Source of the DNA: Otis tarda
Lineage: Eukaryota > Chordata > Aves > Otidiformes > Otididae
Assembly: GCA_026413225.1 (NCBI GenBank)
Contig: CM048554.1
Span: 5,100,001 to 5,164,000, forward strand
Reading direction: 5' to 3'
Length of the DNA: 64,000 bases
This document shows, one piece after another, positions 1 through 11,189 of the stretch (position 1 is its first letter; each line of letters opens with the position of its first letter). The notes beneath the pieces are model-generated. The model saw only the letters and a list, made by a program, of their open reading frames with translations. It made no database searches and had not been told where the DNA came from. A program made the position numbers and the translations under genes.

Positions 1-1100
1 CTGATATAACGCGGAACAACTGCCTCTGGCTACTGCAGTTATTAAAGCCGTGGGACAAATGTCCACCTCCCTTTCACAAGAAAAGGGGATCCTTTTGTTT
101 CCCAGAATTGAGGTGGAAAATTAAAAAAAAAAAAATGTACCTGCTCAAAACTATCTGTTCAAACCTAGTCAGTCTCAGAGCTTCAGGGGATGTGCTCAAC
201 ATGGAAATCTTCACCAGCTTCCCAGTTTGCCATGGTCTGACACAAAGCCTGAATCATTAGGGATTTGAACCTGTGAAGATGAATCTGTCCCAGCCACTGA
301 ATTGTGCTCAGCAGCAGTTTTCTTGACCAGAATTCCCACTCGAAGGCAAAAATGAATTGCTTTATCCAGTTCTAACCAGCAGGAATGGGATTGTTCTCTC
401 CCTGGCGTGAACAGTCTCTCCCCACATCTGCTTCTTCCCCCCCACAGTGAAAGAAGAAAAAAAAAAAAAGGAAAACTAGTTTATTAAAGAAAACAAACCC
501 AAAGCTGTGCAACTGCTGTTTTAGCCCCCTTGGAGAAGCTTTTGTCTAGTTTTACAGGGCCTAACATGTGTTCGATCAAGTTCAATTTCTGAGGAGATCT
601 AGATGGAAAACAATCAGGTGTTATCAACAATATCACTGGAGCAACATCAAAGCCTTGCCTTAGCGCATGAGCCTTGATGCTGCCCAGCTGCAGCATACAG
701 AATCCAAGGAAAAAAACTCCAGGATCTGACAGAGGTTGCAAGACACCTTGTAAAGATGGAGAAAATTAGCCAAGCAGGTGCCTGGTGCGGAATGTTTCTA
801 GAAACTCCTGCCTCAGCACTACAACATGTTAAAAAAAAAAAAACAGAAAAAAAAAGAAAATAAGGATGCATTCTGTAACTAATGCTTTTAAAAAAAAAAA
901 GCCAAAATAGCCACAAAGAAGTATTTTGGAGCTGGCTTGTCCCACAGCTGTTTGTTAGGAAGCATTACACACAGACCCTGGTACTAACCACTGCCGGACA
1001 CAGGATTATGCCCATGGCTCTGTTTGTTTTAGAAGAAACATGGACCTGCTATAATGACTCAGAAGAAACTTGTACGTACTGTAACTGCTTATGAACCGGG
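1..1100. other. Noncoding DNA with several A-rich tracts
   Basis: No frame here looks coding. The stretch contains A-rich homopolymer tracts at about 122-134, 457-469, 831-860 (interrupted by C and G) and 890-900. Four such tracts in 900 bases is more than in most of the window. They could be old retroposon tails or slippage products; no recognisable retroposon body precedes any of them. Confidence 0.6.
831..860. repeat. Interrupted poly-A low-complexity tract
   Basis: About 30 bases that are almost all A, interrupted by a CAG and a single G. It is low-complexity sequence with no retroposon body that I can recognise on either side. Confidence 0.8.
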
Positions 1101-1107
1101 ACTTCGT

Positions 1108-1200
1108 GCAGAGGTCACGCGCCCTGCTAATTAGAGACAGCCACAATTAACATGCCCCTGGCAGCTGTCAGGTTATAAGAGTCTGTTTGACAGTAGGGCT
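1108..1200. promoter_or_regulatory. Possible developmental enhancer core (homeodomain, E-box and MEIS-like sites)
   Basis: Within about 70 bases there are TAATTAG (1128-1134), CAATTAA (1144-1150), an E-box CAGCTG (1162-1167) overlapping CTGTCA (1165-1170), and TGACAG (1188-1193). TAATTA-type motifs are homeodomain core sites, and TGACAG/CTGTCA are TGIF/MEIS-type sites. Local base composition is more balanced than in the flanks. The motifs are seen directly; enhancer function is inference, since short motifs also occur by chance. Confidence 0.25.
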
Positions 1201-1644
1201 CTCCCGGTCGTGCACCCATCTCCGAATATTCCACATCGCCCTGCCAATTCATGTCACGCTTTCACCTTGAGATAGAGGCAAGTAGGCAGGAACAGCAAGG
1301 CATTAGACAGCTCTAAAACCACATCTGGTTGGCCAGATGCAGAAAGACATGCAGCTTTTACTTCACATGCCTCTTCTCGGGCAGTGGAAAAGCCAAAATG
1401 TGATTTGACGCTTCGCCAGTCGCCCAGCAGATCCATCCCTAAATGTGGAGGAAGACTTCTAACCAACGCAAAAGGCCCTTTTACTGAGAGCGCATCCCTC
1501 AGAGCTGAGCGACACATCTTACTCTGCCATGTGTCTCCCATCTGAACATCTTGGGCTGCACAGCAGATATAATCCGCTCCAGCTGGGACATTTCCTGTTT
1601 CCCCCACAAGCTGCATTAACCCTTTCTTTCTTTCTCCCATTCAG

Positions 1645-1788
1645 AGGAGCTTCGAGTACAGACACTTCTCCCAAGCACCACAGCACGTCCCACAAACATC
1701 TTTACCTCTCGTTCCTATCATTTTGAACACTCCGGTGTCACTCAGGACTCCTGCAGCACACGTTTAACCCTAGCACTTCATATATTAG
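1645..1788 (+). CDS. Exon-like segment on the plus strand, unidentified protein
   Basis: A branch-like cattaac and a long pyrimidine run of ttctttctttctccc lead into CAG at 1642-1644, a very strong acceptor. At 1789 there is a donor-like gtgaca after TTAG. The 144 bases between are open when read with two leading bases (phase 1 in, phase 1 out), giving a Ser/Thr/His-rich peptide with segments such as ELRVQTLLPSTTARP and SRSYHFEHSG. A second frame stops about 80 bases in and could be a terminal exon. No family is recognised. Nearly all other exon-like segments are on the opposite strand, so this is either another transcript or a pseudo-exon. Confidence 0.2.
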
Positions 1789-2715
1789 GTGACACAGATG
1801 TCCGTTCCATGACTAAGTGGAAGAAAAGGATCTTTCCTGTGGATCACTTCACTTCTAGACATTTCTCCTTAGAGATGGCATTCTTTTTCTGGATTTATAC
1901 CCACGTAGGTTAAACCAGGTGATATTCTTTGAATTAGATGTCCCTTTTTCTCCCTTTCTTTTTAAGTCCCTGACAACAGAACTAGCCTAGTTACAAGAGA
2001 TGCCATTCTTAATCAGAAACTCTGTCCTTCACTGCTATCTGCCTGATCTTTCTAGGGCCCAGTACTTCAACAACATTTGCAAGATGGGCCACCAGTGAAG
2101 TAGGTGTACATTTCCTGTGATAACTAGCCAAAAAACAAAGAGGGGCATAATCACCCCTCTACTTCCAGGACACACGTTGCAGGAAGACAGCTGGGATCAC
2201 TATGAAGCTGGTCTAGCCAGATCTCACAGTGAATGCATAGGAGAGGTATCCAAATGGAGCAGTGCATCACCCTTCCCAAGGTCAAGATACCTTATGAGGC
2301 CATCTGGCTTCAGGACTAAAATTAACAAGCCATGCTACTCACTCTGACCTCTCTACGACCACTAATTCCTTCCTATTTTCACTATCCACTCTTCCCAACG
2401 TGCATTTGTAGATTTTCCCCAAGCCGACAGGATATACAGAAATGGTAATCAACTCCAGCTGAGGTGCCTCCTGCTTCCTAAAGCCAGCCTTGGCTACACC
2501 AGTATTTGGCACAGGGTTTCTACACATACCAATGTAGCACAAACCCCATGACGCGTACCAAGATCTCCAGCAGCTCAGTAGCCATGCCGACTATCTGAGA
2601 ACCTACAAAGCACCACATTTTAAAATAAACACAAGTTTGCTTACACTGTATCTTGATCTTTCACCAAGGCCTTGGGCTTTACCAAGGAGGCAGACAGAAA
2701 AACTCAACAGGGCAG
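1789..2715. other. Noncoding, nothing recognised
   Basis: Mixed-composition unique sequence. The short open frames on both strands have no convincing splice borders or recognisable peptides, and I see no repeat family here. Confidence 0.5.
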
Positions 2716-2895
2716 AAAGATGGGCTTGTGGTTAAGGCACTGGTCTGGGAGTTGACACAGCTGCGATTGGACCCTGCTCCCCTGCCATCTTTCTCCATGA
2801 TCTTGAACAAGTTACTAATTCCTCTGGGCCTTAGTTTTTCTCGTCTTCAAAACAGGATGCAGACCTCATAGTACGCCTTTCCTGTAGGAATTTAA
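2716..2895 (+). repeat. MIR/CORE-type tRNA-derived SINE, full-length-like but diverged
   Basis: The head reads 'cttgtggttaaggcactgg', the tRNA-derived start typical of amniote MIR-type SINEs, followed by a degenerate B-box region near 2764-2772. The conserved core and tail follow: 'gatcttgaacaagttact' for the usual gaccttgggcaagtcact, 'gggccttagtttttctcgtc' for gtgcctcagtttccccatc, and 'cagacctcatag'. Order, spacing and orientation match the family, and divergence is high, so the insertion is old. Exact subfamily assignment needs a repeat library. Confidence 0.75.
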
Positions 2896-3279
2896 GTCAA
2901 AAAGGGACTTTTAAATTGCATTTCAACCACAATTCCCAACATTTAAACTGGCATTAACTTGAGCACACTGTCCAGCCTTCACAACATAACTTAGATTGAT
3001 GATGCTGCAGCTAGAGGGGAATCTGCCTTGGAGGACAGGCCTAAAATTCCAAATTATTATTAATAAATTATATGGTAAAAACAACGTCAGGGGAAATTCA
3101 GTAAGTGTAGTATTTCTACACTGAAGTGGGAATACTCACTTATGGCTAGAAGAAGAGGTGAGGACTGTGCAGAACTGCTGGCTACATGAAGGGAAGCAGA
3201 CTTTTGAAAAAAATAAAGCTATAGCCATCATCCTACAACACATAACCAGGAGTAAAAACTGCAAGGCATAGGAAATGCC

Positions 3280-3665
3280 CACTTCATTCAGCTTTTGCAA
3301 GACCTCAGCTGAATAATTATGCTCTGATCTGGACCATTTAGAGAAATTCCAGAAAAGAGTCACGGGAACATTCTGAAGCTCAGAAATCATGATCTGCCAA
3401 AAAAAAGACTGAGGAACTGGGGTTGCTTAAAGAGAAGAGAAATGGGCTGTTGAAAAAAAGGGGAAAGAATTAATCCATGGTGGTCAGAACAAATAGAAAT
3501 ATGATTAAGTTACATGTATTCTGGAAAACATTGGAAGTAAAGGAATAGTGAAGCACAGGAATGTTTCTCTTGGACAGAACATCCACCATTAGGAGAATTA
3601 AGGACAGGTTAAAAGAAAAATCTGTAAGGAGTAATATAGTTTGATTTGATCCTGCTCACAGTTAA
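3280..3665 (+). mobile_element. Old CR1 LINE 3' fragment
   Basis: The order of blocks follows ancient CR1 tails: 'gaccatttagagaaattccagaaaagagtcacggg', then 'gactgaggaactggggttgcttaaagagaagag' as in the usual collapse-and-report block, then 'ggacaggttaaaag' and 'gatttgatcctgctcac' near 3640-3660. The final ggttggactagatgacc block is missing, so the copy is truncated at its 3' end. Much more diverged than the copies at 16.1 and 23.0 kb. Confidence 0.55.
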
Positions 3666-3789
3666 AGCATGCCCTGGAAGAACTGCATTCCTCTCAGCTG
3701 CATTTTTTATTATCCTTTCATTTCTGTAGAGATCGGTTACCTACAGCATCCACATCATGGAAATATTCATGAAGTGAACATACCTGAAA

Positions 3790-4760
3790 ATTCTCAGGAT
3801 TTGGGTTTTCCTCAGGTCTGGTTCCAGATCCTCAATTTTGAGGAAGTATCTCACCACAAGCATGTTCAAGATAGATGTTTTATTGCTACATTATATCTTC
3901 CAGCCAGTTATTTCTAAATGTTTGAGAAAACAGAGTTTACCTTTCAAGCACTCTGAGTAAGCAAGATGCATACATAACATAAGATGATCCTTGTTCTCCG
4001 GCCACCATTCCAAGAGAAAAGGATGGTCAAATCTATAAGGTTTTGTCTTTTTCTTGACTAGGAAAGAATAAAATCATATCCTTCCATGGAGAATGTTTCA
4101 CTCAGATCACTGTTTAGAACTGTATTTACATGACACCTAGAAAAAAAAGTGATCCTAGACCATGATACAGTCTCATAAGCACTTCTGCAACACATTTTTA
4201 AAGCCATAAAGCCATATTTTTTTAGGGAGTAATTTGCTAGGAAAGTATAAATCACAAATAAAGAAGTTATTTAATACAGGAAGAAATGGTACTGGAAAAA
4301 CAGAATTTGAGATCCAATGGTATAATTATGAAATTGGGGAAGACTTTGCAAAACAGAAATTTGAAATTTCGCTCTGCAGAGGAAAAAACCCACAACCTGT
4401 TTTGCCGAAACAAGATTCAAATTTTGCCCAAAGTCTTTAATATGTAAAAACAGTTAAAGCACCTTGCTTACATATTAGTCCCGAGTGTATGCTTAGACTA
4501 AATAGCCTCTATCCTCCTTCAGATAGGGGAGGATTTTCAGATGAGCTGTCATTAATAATATGCTATACATTAAAGCAAACATTAACATGTTTTCTCAAGT
4601 TATTGCAGAAGAGAGCACCTTTAGCATATATATAATAAGGGATCATTTTTATAATTTCATTTCCATTCCTGAATGTCAACCAACTCAAACAGAATAAGAT
4701 CTGTTTAGTGCATGCTGAAATGTAACTTTGACTGCATGTCATAAACGGATGGAAACTTTT
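3790..4760. other. Noncoding, nothing recognised
   Basis: AT-rich unique sequence with many in-frame stops on both strands and no recognisable repeat. Confidence 0.5.
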
Positions 4761-4766
4761 GCTTAC

Positions 4767-4827
4767 CTTACCCACTCTGTTCTCTGTGACCGAAGGTGGA
4801 GAGCGCACAATAGTGGCTTCCAAGACA
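4767..4827 (-). CDS. Candidate exon, unidentified protein
   Basis: On the minus strand a long pyrimidine-rich run, 'ggggttttcctctctaat' then acattag, forms a strong acceptor at 4828-4829. The donor is AAG|gtaagc, lying at 4761-4766. The 61-base segment is open when one leading base is allowed (phase 2 in, phase 0 out) and encodes VLEATIVRS followed by PPSVTENRVGK. An alternative donor sits four bases earlier (GTGG|gtaagg), and a second frame is also open. The peptide is not recognised. Nearest comparable segment on the same strand is at 8515-8643; its outgoing phase does not fit directly, so an intervening exon would be needed. Confidence 0.3.
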
Positions 4828-6094
4828 CTAATGTATTAGAGAGGAAAACCCCACGCTTTCTAATAGCCCACACTCTCCAAAATTACACTCAAAATAAGCA
4901 AGTGCTGTGAACCTTAATTGTCTGCGGCAGATTTGGAAGGCTGGATAAATTAGTGCAAGAGTCAGACTGTAATAAAAAAGTTAAGCAGATATTTTCCTTC
5001 TAATATTTCAATACAGAGGAAAAAAATCTGAGAGATCCACTATTGATAACATCTAACAATAGGTTTTGTTTATGAACAAATAAACTATTCATTTCTACTC
5101 TGGAATACTTTACTAAAGGGTTTTTAAATATTCAATAAATAACAAGCATAATATAAAAGTTAAAATTATCAGTTCAGCATAAGTAATGGTGCAACAAAAA
5201 GGAAAGTTATAAAGAATTAACTGCCTACACATCTTCATAGTCATGCAATACGTGAAAAATTTATATTTTCAGAGGGCTCCCTGATCAACTTAGTCCTTAT
5301 ATTTTGGAACACAATGAGATTTTCATGCTTTGAAAGCCTCCATTAAGTCCTTTAGAAGAGGGACCTGGGTGCCCCAAGTATGTCTGAGACAACCCTGAAT
5401 TAAGCTGTGCATCAACTTAATCAATATATTTTGCAGTTAGCATGCCCACAACACAATATCCACCACCAGTAATGGAATTGTGCATTAGAGGTCTGAGGTT
5501 AGACAACCACAGATTCTTTCCTTCCTTTATCTCCCAATAGAAATCTAAAGAAATCGGAATATACAGAACAGGAGGGAGTTGCTCACTTTTAATCACTTGT
5601 TACCATAAACCTGATGACTCGGATTGCAGTTCGGGACAAGTGTGTCATGAGACCTGTTGAAAAAAAGGTCTGTTTCAAATAACAGATGCAGTGTCACACC
5701 CATCTGGATGGTCCTTCTGGTTTTGTCTTCATTTTGGGTTTGGTTCGGCTCTCTTGAAGCTTGTTATTTCACTTTTTAAAAAAAGCTGCCAAATGTGGAC
5801 AGTGGGTGTGTCTTGTTGACATCTTGTGGTCCACATAATATAGCCATTTTGCTGATTGTCGGAGCAATATGATTAAGACCTTAAAATCAAGGGAGATTTT
5901 AGCCAGCAACATGTGTCGAACAGCAGCAATTAAGCCTCATTTCAACAGTCAAGTATGACCACCTCCATCACTCTTCATCAACGTAACCTCCCTTAATCCC
6001 ACACTGTATCATCTGTCTGGGTCTTCCTTTACCAACCGTTATTAGGCACAGCTCCAACCAGCTGTTACTTTACAGAGAAATAACAGCAACCATA
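4828..6094. other. Noncoding AT-rich DNA
   Basis: Rich in short A and T runs, with frequent stops in all frames. No repeat family is recognised with confidence. Confidence 0.5.
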
Positions 6095-6360
6095 ATGTGT
6101 TAGATCAAAGGTCCTCCTAGTCTGGTACCCTGTTTCCAGCCATGTCCAGGAAACAGCTGTTTAGGAACAGAAACAAAGCAAGTGAATTATCCTTCCTGTG
6201 GTATAGTCTCCCAGCAATCAGCAGTTTAAGGAAATATTTCCTGATTTCCAGAAGTAGACTGTTCCCACAAGACTACGTACACCCAAGGCTCGGTGCTCCC
6301 TCCTAGCCAACTGGCAGAGGTTGGATCTTCAATCTGTCAACCTTCAGACACTGCAGAATA
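6095..6360 (+). repeat. Old interspersed repeat of uncertain family (sauropsid type)
   Basis: The opening 'gatcaaaggtcctcctagtctggtaccctgtttcc' has the form of a widespread old sauropsid repeat that begins roughly 'gaccaaaggtccatctagcccagtatcctgtctcc'. The following 'cagctgtttaggaacag' and 'cagcaatcagcagtttaaggaaatatttcctga' keep the style of that repeat's body. I cannot give a family name without a library search. Confidence 0.4.
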
Positions 6361-6960
6361 GGCCAAATTCTCTGCCAGTAAAAATCAGTGACATTTCTCC
6401 AGCTTGAAAGCGGTTAACATTAAATAAGTACTTTGGACTCCTATCTTTAAATGAAAGCATACTAGGGCCCAGATCCTGTGTACACAGAGGATCTTTTCAA
6501 TCATAGTAGCAATAAGAAAAAGATTAGAAGTAATCACAAATTTTATTTGGCCACCCCTGAGGAACCTTAGTTCAAGTTAGAAAGAGGTTCCATTATGAAT
6601 TTTAAAGCTAATAGATAACCTCCCAACATTAATCTCCTTTTAAACACCACACATTGGACATAGTATTAAGAAAACCAGGTTTCAGATGTGAGTATATAAA
6701 AGAAATCAAAGTGTTGCAATTAACTATCCACACAGCTGAAGTGGTTTACAGCAGCCATGAATTCAGCTAAGCATTGATATGAAGAGTAGCACTCTGGTAA
6801 GATGATATTGCGTGGTATAATATTTGTTAATTTTTTTTTTCAAGGATCATTTCAACGTAAATTACTTCAATGAATCAGAAGATGCCTGCCAAAATAGCAT
6901 AACGTATATCAAGCACCACAGAGAGAAAGGTACCAAAGTATGGGATACTCTTATCAAAAT

Positions 6961-7160
6961 TGTAGAATAATTTCAGTGGAAGTCATCTACTCCAACCTCC
7001 AGGTTCAGAGCAGGTGTAATTAGACAAAGTTGCTCAGGGACTTGTCTACTTGAGTCTTGAACATTTACAACGACAGAAATTCCACAAAATTTAAGTCATG
7101 AGGTTACAAAAATCACTCCATTTATATTTTAAGTGTCAAACAACATTATTCCTCCATATA
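6961..7160 (-). mobile_element. CR1 LINE 3' fragment, reverse orientation
   Basis: Read on the plus strand, 'gtcatctactccaacctcc' is the reverse complement of the CR1 tail 'ggttggactagatgac'. It is followed by the inward parts of the element: 'ttgctcagggacttgtct', 'gagtcttgaacatttacaacgacagaaattccacaa' and 'agtgtcaaacaac'. Divergence is moderate to high, so it is older than the copies at 16.1 and 23.0 kb. Confidence 0.8.
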
Positions 7161-8514
7161 GCACAATATAATTCCTAAACACTTGGACTGTGTTCCTCAT
7201 CACTCTGCATGCCTCATTAGTTGGGAGGGATGGCTAAGTACCAGTAGCCGACATCAATTAAGTGGAATGAAGAGAAGGAAGATCCTACAGCTTTAAAACA
7301 CTCCTTCTGGTTTCCAAACTCCCACTCCTCGTCCTTATAATGAAAAGAAAGATATTTATGAAGCCAAAAAAAATATTTTAGCAACATATTACAGAGTTGT
7401 AGTAAAAACCAGGTGTGGGAGACGCATCCTCAGCTCAGCATGTGAAACGCAGGGCAGCGTTCTGCGTGCCTCTCCAAGCGCAGACACAGAAGGCTAGTGA
7501 GTTCACCAGTGCTATAGCCACCACTGTCACGAGTTTGGTCACTCAAACAATCACAGAGAAGACACTATTCAAGGCAAATCACATACACCAAGGGGGGTCT
7601 GCTGCAAACATAACACGCATCAGCCCAGCGTAGCCTGGATCCACAACTAGCTCGGGCAAGAAAGATCTCCTTTACATCAGTAAGGGGGGTGTTTCACAGT
7701 GATTTTATCACAAAAACCTCAGCACCAGCATCCCTACCACTTCCCCATAAATCAGTTCAGTCACAAGCAGTTGGGAAGCTGCAGAAGAGTTTTGTGCAAG
7801 CTTCAGTTTTTTCTGTGGAATAGGAGCCCACTGGCCATTACTTAACATGTGATGATGACAAGCTATCATCAAGGTTAATGCTCCAGGAGGTAAGCGTATC
7901 TTAACCTGTCTTGGTAACAAAAGAAAAATTAAATTTTACATTCTAGAACACAGGATTCCTTCCAGTCAATAACGTCAATAACAACAGTGTGCATCAGCAT
8001 CTGCCTTAATCCTTCAAAGTGCAAAAGAAATGAAGGTCAGACATTAACCACTTGCAATCTCATGTGGAGCAATAAATGTCTGCAGATTACGGAGAATCTG
8101 ATTTAAAAGCATGTGTAAGTGATGTCACCCTTTCCCTGAACCTGCAGTACCCCAGGATTTACAACATCCTCCCTGTACTTAAATCAAAGCATTGCTGCTT
8201 GTTCTGACAAAAGCTTTAACTTCACAGACATTATCCCAACAACATGCCATCAGTTTAACAAAAGGCTCAAATATCAGACCGCATCACAAAACTCAGCCTT
8301 TTTTTTTCTTTTTTATCCCTCCTGGGCTGCAGAGAACACACATTGGTGAGCTACAGAGGGCACACCCAGCCATGCAAAGCAAGCTGGCAGGCTCACCGCA
8401 GCTCTGCAGTGGGTTGGCACGTACCTTTTCGTATGCACGTACATAAAATAACGCCATCCAGTGCCCATCATCTCTGCCGAGGGTATTACAGACTGTCCCA
8501 CAGGACACACTTAC
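7161..8514. other. Noncoding flank of the 8.5 kb exon candidate
   Basis: No repeat recognised except a T-rich run near 8300. Within 8395-8500 the DNA is richer in G+C and includes further donor-like sites on the minus strand (for example gctcac at about 8393-8398). The exon at 8515 could therefore have alternative ends. Confidence 0.4.
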
Positions 8515-8643
8515 CATTCTGAAGCGCCCACTGATGCTGCATCGCTTCCACAAGCCGCCTGTATCTGAAGCGGATCTCATCTGCCAGCCGGTTGTAGACA
8601 GGTAACAGCAAATCAAGTCCCCAGATCTTCAAAGGAGGATTTT
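8515..8643 (-). CDS. Candidate internal exon, unidentified protein
   Basis: This is the most coding-like single segment in the window. On the minus strand a T13 run followed by ccctcaag gives an acceptor at 8644-8645, and AATG|gtaagt is a near-consensus donor at 8509-8514. The 129 bases are open as 2+42 codons+1 (phase 1 in, phase 1 out). The peptide starts NPPLKIWGLDLLLPVYNR, continues LADEIRFRYRRLVEAM and ends QHQWALQN. It reads like an amphipathic helical segment with alternating basic and acidic residues. G+C and CpG content are clearly above the flanks. A second acceptor (ttgaag) inside would shorten the exon by 17 bases. I do not recognise the protein. Confidence 0.45.
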
Positions 8644-10690
8644 CTTGAGGGAAAAAAAAAAAAAGCCACCTTGGATCTTTCACCCAGCCCAACTCAGCAA
8701 GGTTCATTTTTACTCTTTGCTGCTGCCTTTCAGCTTTACCAGGCTATGTAGCAAGCTTGCCAGGCTCCGTTCCTCTGCCACCAGAGACTCACTGGAAGAC
8801 CAGGGCTTGTAACCACACTGCCAAATCTTTCATTCTTACTCCTTGCTCTCTCAGCAGCTCCCTCAGTAGCCTCTCCTTTTCCGAGGTGAAGACGTTCAGA
8901 GATCTCAGGAAACCTTGTGCAGAGCAGCTGAACTCCATTCCTCACTGCTTCTCCATGCTAATTCCTCTTCCTCAGGAGACACCTTCACAGCAAGAGCTTT
9001 CACTCAGGCAGTATTCCTCAGTTTAACATCTTCACCCTATAAAAAGATCTCTACTTCAAGCTCAAAACAGCTACAGCTCACTCTCATGGAGTAGTATATT
9101 CCCAATCCAGCCTTTCCTCAGCTTGCAGTTCTCCATAAAAGCAGCATGGATGCACTACTCAGAAAACAGCCTTTCCCTACAAGCTCCACTCCCTCCTTGC
9201 TAAAAAACCTCGTGCAGGTGTAGCCAATTGAGCAGGGCTGGCCACAGCTTAAAAGATGCAAACACCTCCCACATCCTATCAGTGCCTACAGGTGATTTAC
9301 TTTCAGATTTCCCTAACATAGCTGCAATAAGGAGAAAAGAAAAAAAAAAAAAGTCTATTTGGGTATGTTTTAGGCAGCCTTCTGATTCACAAGAATCAAA
9401 GCTATTTTTAGGCCGCTCTTTATTCGAAATTGAGCGAGTTCCTTTATTTAACAGCAGAAAAGAATCAAGAACAAACATGATGAACAGTTCAAGGAAAATT
9501 ATACCCTGAGAGCCCCCAAGATGTTGACAATAAGGAATTGTTCAAGCTATTCTCCTCGTTCTAGGAGGTTCAGTCACACCCTCCCTGGATGCGGATGAAA
9601 GCTGCCCAGCCGTAGGCACAAGCATGTGCTTTGTTCCATGATCAAACATGTACCTGATGACAAGATGCTCTGCTTAGGTGCAGGGGACATCTTCATTCAG
9701 ATCACACAAAATGAGGATAATAACTGTGCTATGGAGAGGAGAGTTTGTCATTCACAGGGTCCTTGCACAGCCAAGAAGAATGGCAAGGTCACGGCAGGGT
9801 GCCCTTGGGTCTCTTCCCTGTCAGATAACATCATGTAGCCAGATGTAAAGGGAATGCTTGCGAATTTAAAGGATTATTTTCTGCTGGAATGTAAAACAAG
9901 AAGGCAGAACCGTAATGTATATTTAATTATGACACTCAAAACCAAGTCTAACTGGACCTGATGGAAGTCTTTTCATTGACTTCACTTGACAATGCATCAG
10001 GCTGATCCTTAGAAGAGTTCCTTGGTTTCCCTTCAGATCCCTTCTCAGCCTTACAGCGTTAGAATCACATGTTGGGAAATCTGTGATAATATCTTTACCC
10101 TAACATCATTGATTCATGCTGCCAATAAAGAAATGGAGAATGATGAGAGGTGACAGAAGAAATCAGATCTCCTTTATCCCGCCCTATAGCATTCTGCCTT
10201 CTTTCTGGGTGAGAACAGACTTTCTCCTGTTCAGTTTGCTGCTTTTCCCCAGGCAGTAGCTCAAAAGAGTTGGTCAGTGACTAAAGCAGGACAACATCAG
10301 TGCTTATCTGTGTGACTTTTGAAACCTAGTCCTTTCAGGGGTCATAGCAACACAAATGCTACCCGTGAATACCATCTTCCCAAACCCACAAAAGGAAAAT
10401 ATTGAAGGTTTTCAGTTCGCACAAACAACCTTCTGTCGTCCTGGCAACTTGGTTCCATCTGGAATAACCTATCTTCATATTTCAGAAAATATAGAATGAG
10501 GGAGGACAGGAAATATCCAGCCATTAGGAGCTCACAAACTATTTTTTTTTAAGTTCTTTGCTTCAGGATGGAAATCATTTTCATTTCCACTTCTTTTTGC
10601 CCACTCTACCACCATATGCTAGACTATTTTCTCTCTCATTGCACCTTGTATTTGACCTCCTGATGAAAGTCAGGAAACATCATTCAACTA
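8644..10690. other. Noncoding, with an A-rich tract
   Basis: Unique sequence apart from an A run at 9340-9352. At 9950-10012 'gtcttttcattgacttcacttg' followed by 'catcaggctgatcc' resembles the old sauropsid repeat that carries a ccattgacttca motif, but the match is short. Confidence 0.4.
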
Positions 10691-10698
10691 ATTGTGAG

Positions 10699-10718
10699 CA
10701 CCTGCATTGCTGCAGGTG
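10699..10718. promoter_or_regulatory. Perfect palindrome carrying two CACCTG E-boxes
   Basis: CACCTGCA (10699-10706), a four-base TTGC loop, and TGCAGGTG (10711-10718) form a perfect 8-bp inverted repeat. Each arm contains an E-box of the CACCTG/CAGGTG type bound by E-protein, ZEB and Snail factors. The palindrome is seen directly; a regulatory role is inference. Confidence 0.3.
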
Positions 10719-11189
10719 TGAGGGGAAACACCTAACTCCATGGGTCAAGGAACTGCATGCTAATTTATAATACGAAGACCCGTTATGTCCAAAAAAAGCA
10801 GCCTATGTTTGTTGTTGCAGTAGTAGAGGGACATGTCGGAAATGTCCTTCTACGTGGTAGCAGAAGTGGTTATAGCTGCTTCATTTTTGAGAAAGTTCTG
10901 TATTTTCAGAACTGTACGGGCTGCATTTTCAGCAAACTTTGTTCTCTCCATTGAAATCTTCAACTTTTCTGCTTCGGTCTAGACCAAGGTGAGCGTACAC
11001 ATATGTGCACTTTGAGTACACGGAGACATGTACTGCCTTCAGCAGTACTGACCACGCACGCAATATGCTGGCTATAATATATTTTCAGTGCTTTTTCTGT
11101 TTAATTGTCAAACTGGACTCCTATGAGACTCTCTCTAGCCAGACACCTCATTAAAGCTGATAGATTTACAATCCCCAGCTTACAGTTTC

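Noticed and set aside
215..236. 22-base minus-strand segment with branch-like ctaatgat, acceptor tgtgtcag and an ACCATGG start context
   Set aside because: Too short to judge, and the donor (gtgaag) is ordinary.
3741..3783. 43-base minus-strand segment between a decent acceptor (gagaattttcag) and GTAG|gtaacc
   Set aside because: Short, with an imperfect donor and no composition change relative to the flanks; treated as a pseudo-exon.
8293..8616. 107-codon minus-strand frame overlapping the 8.5 kb exon candidate in another frame
   Set aside because: It reads through the strong donor into the intron and ends in a poly-Lys run from the T-rich tract; judged a shadow frame.
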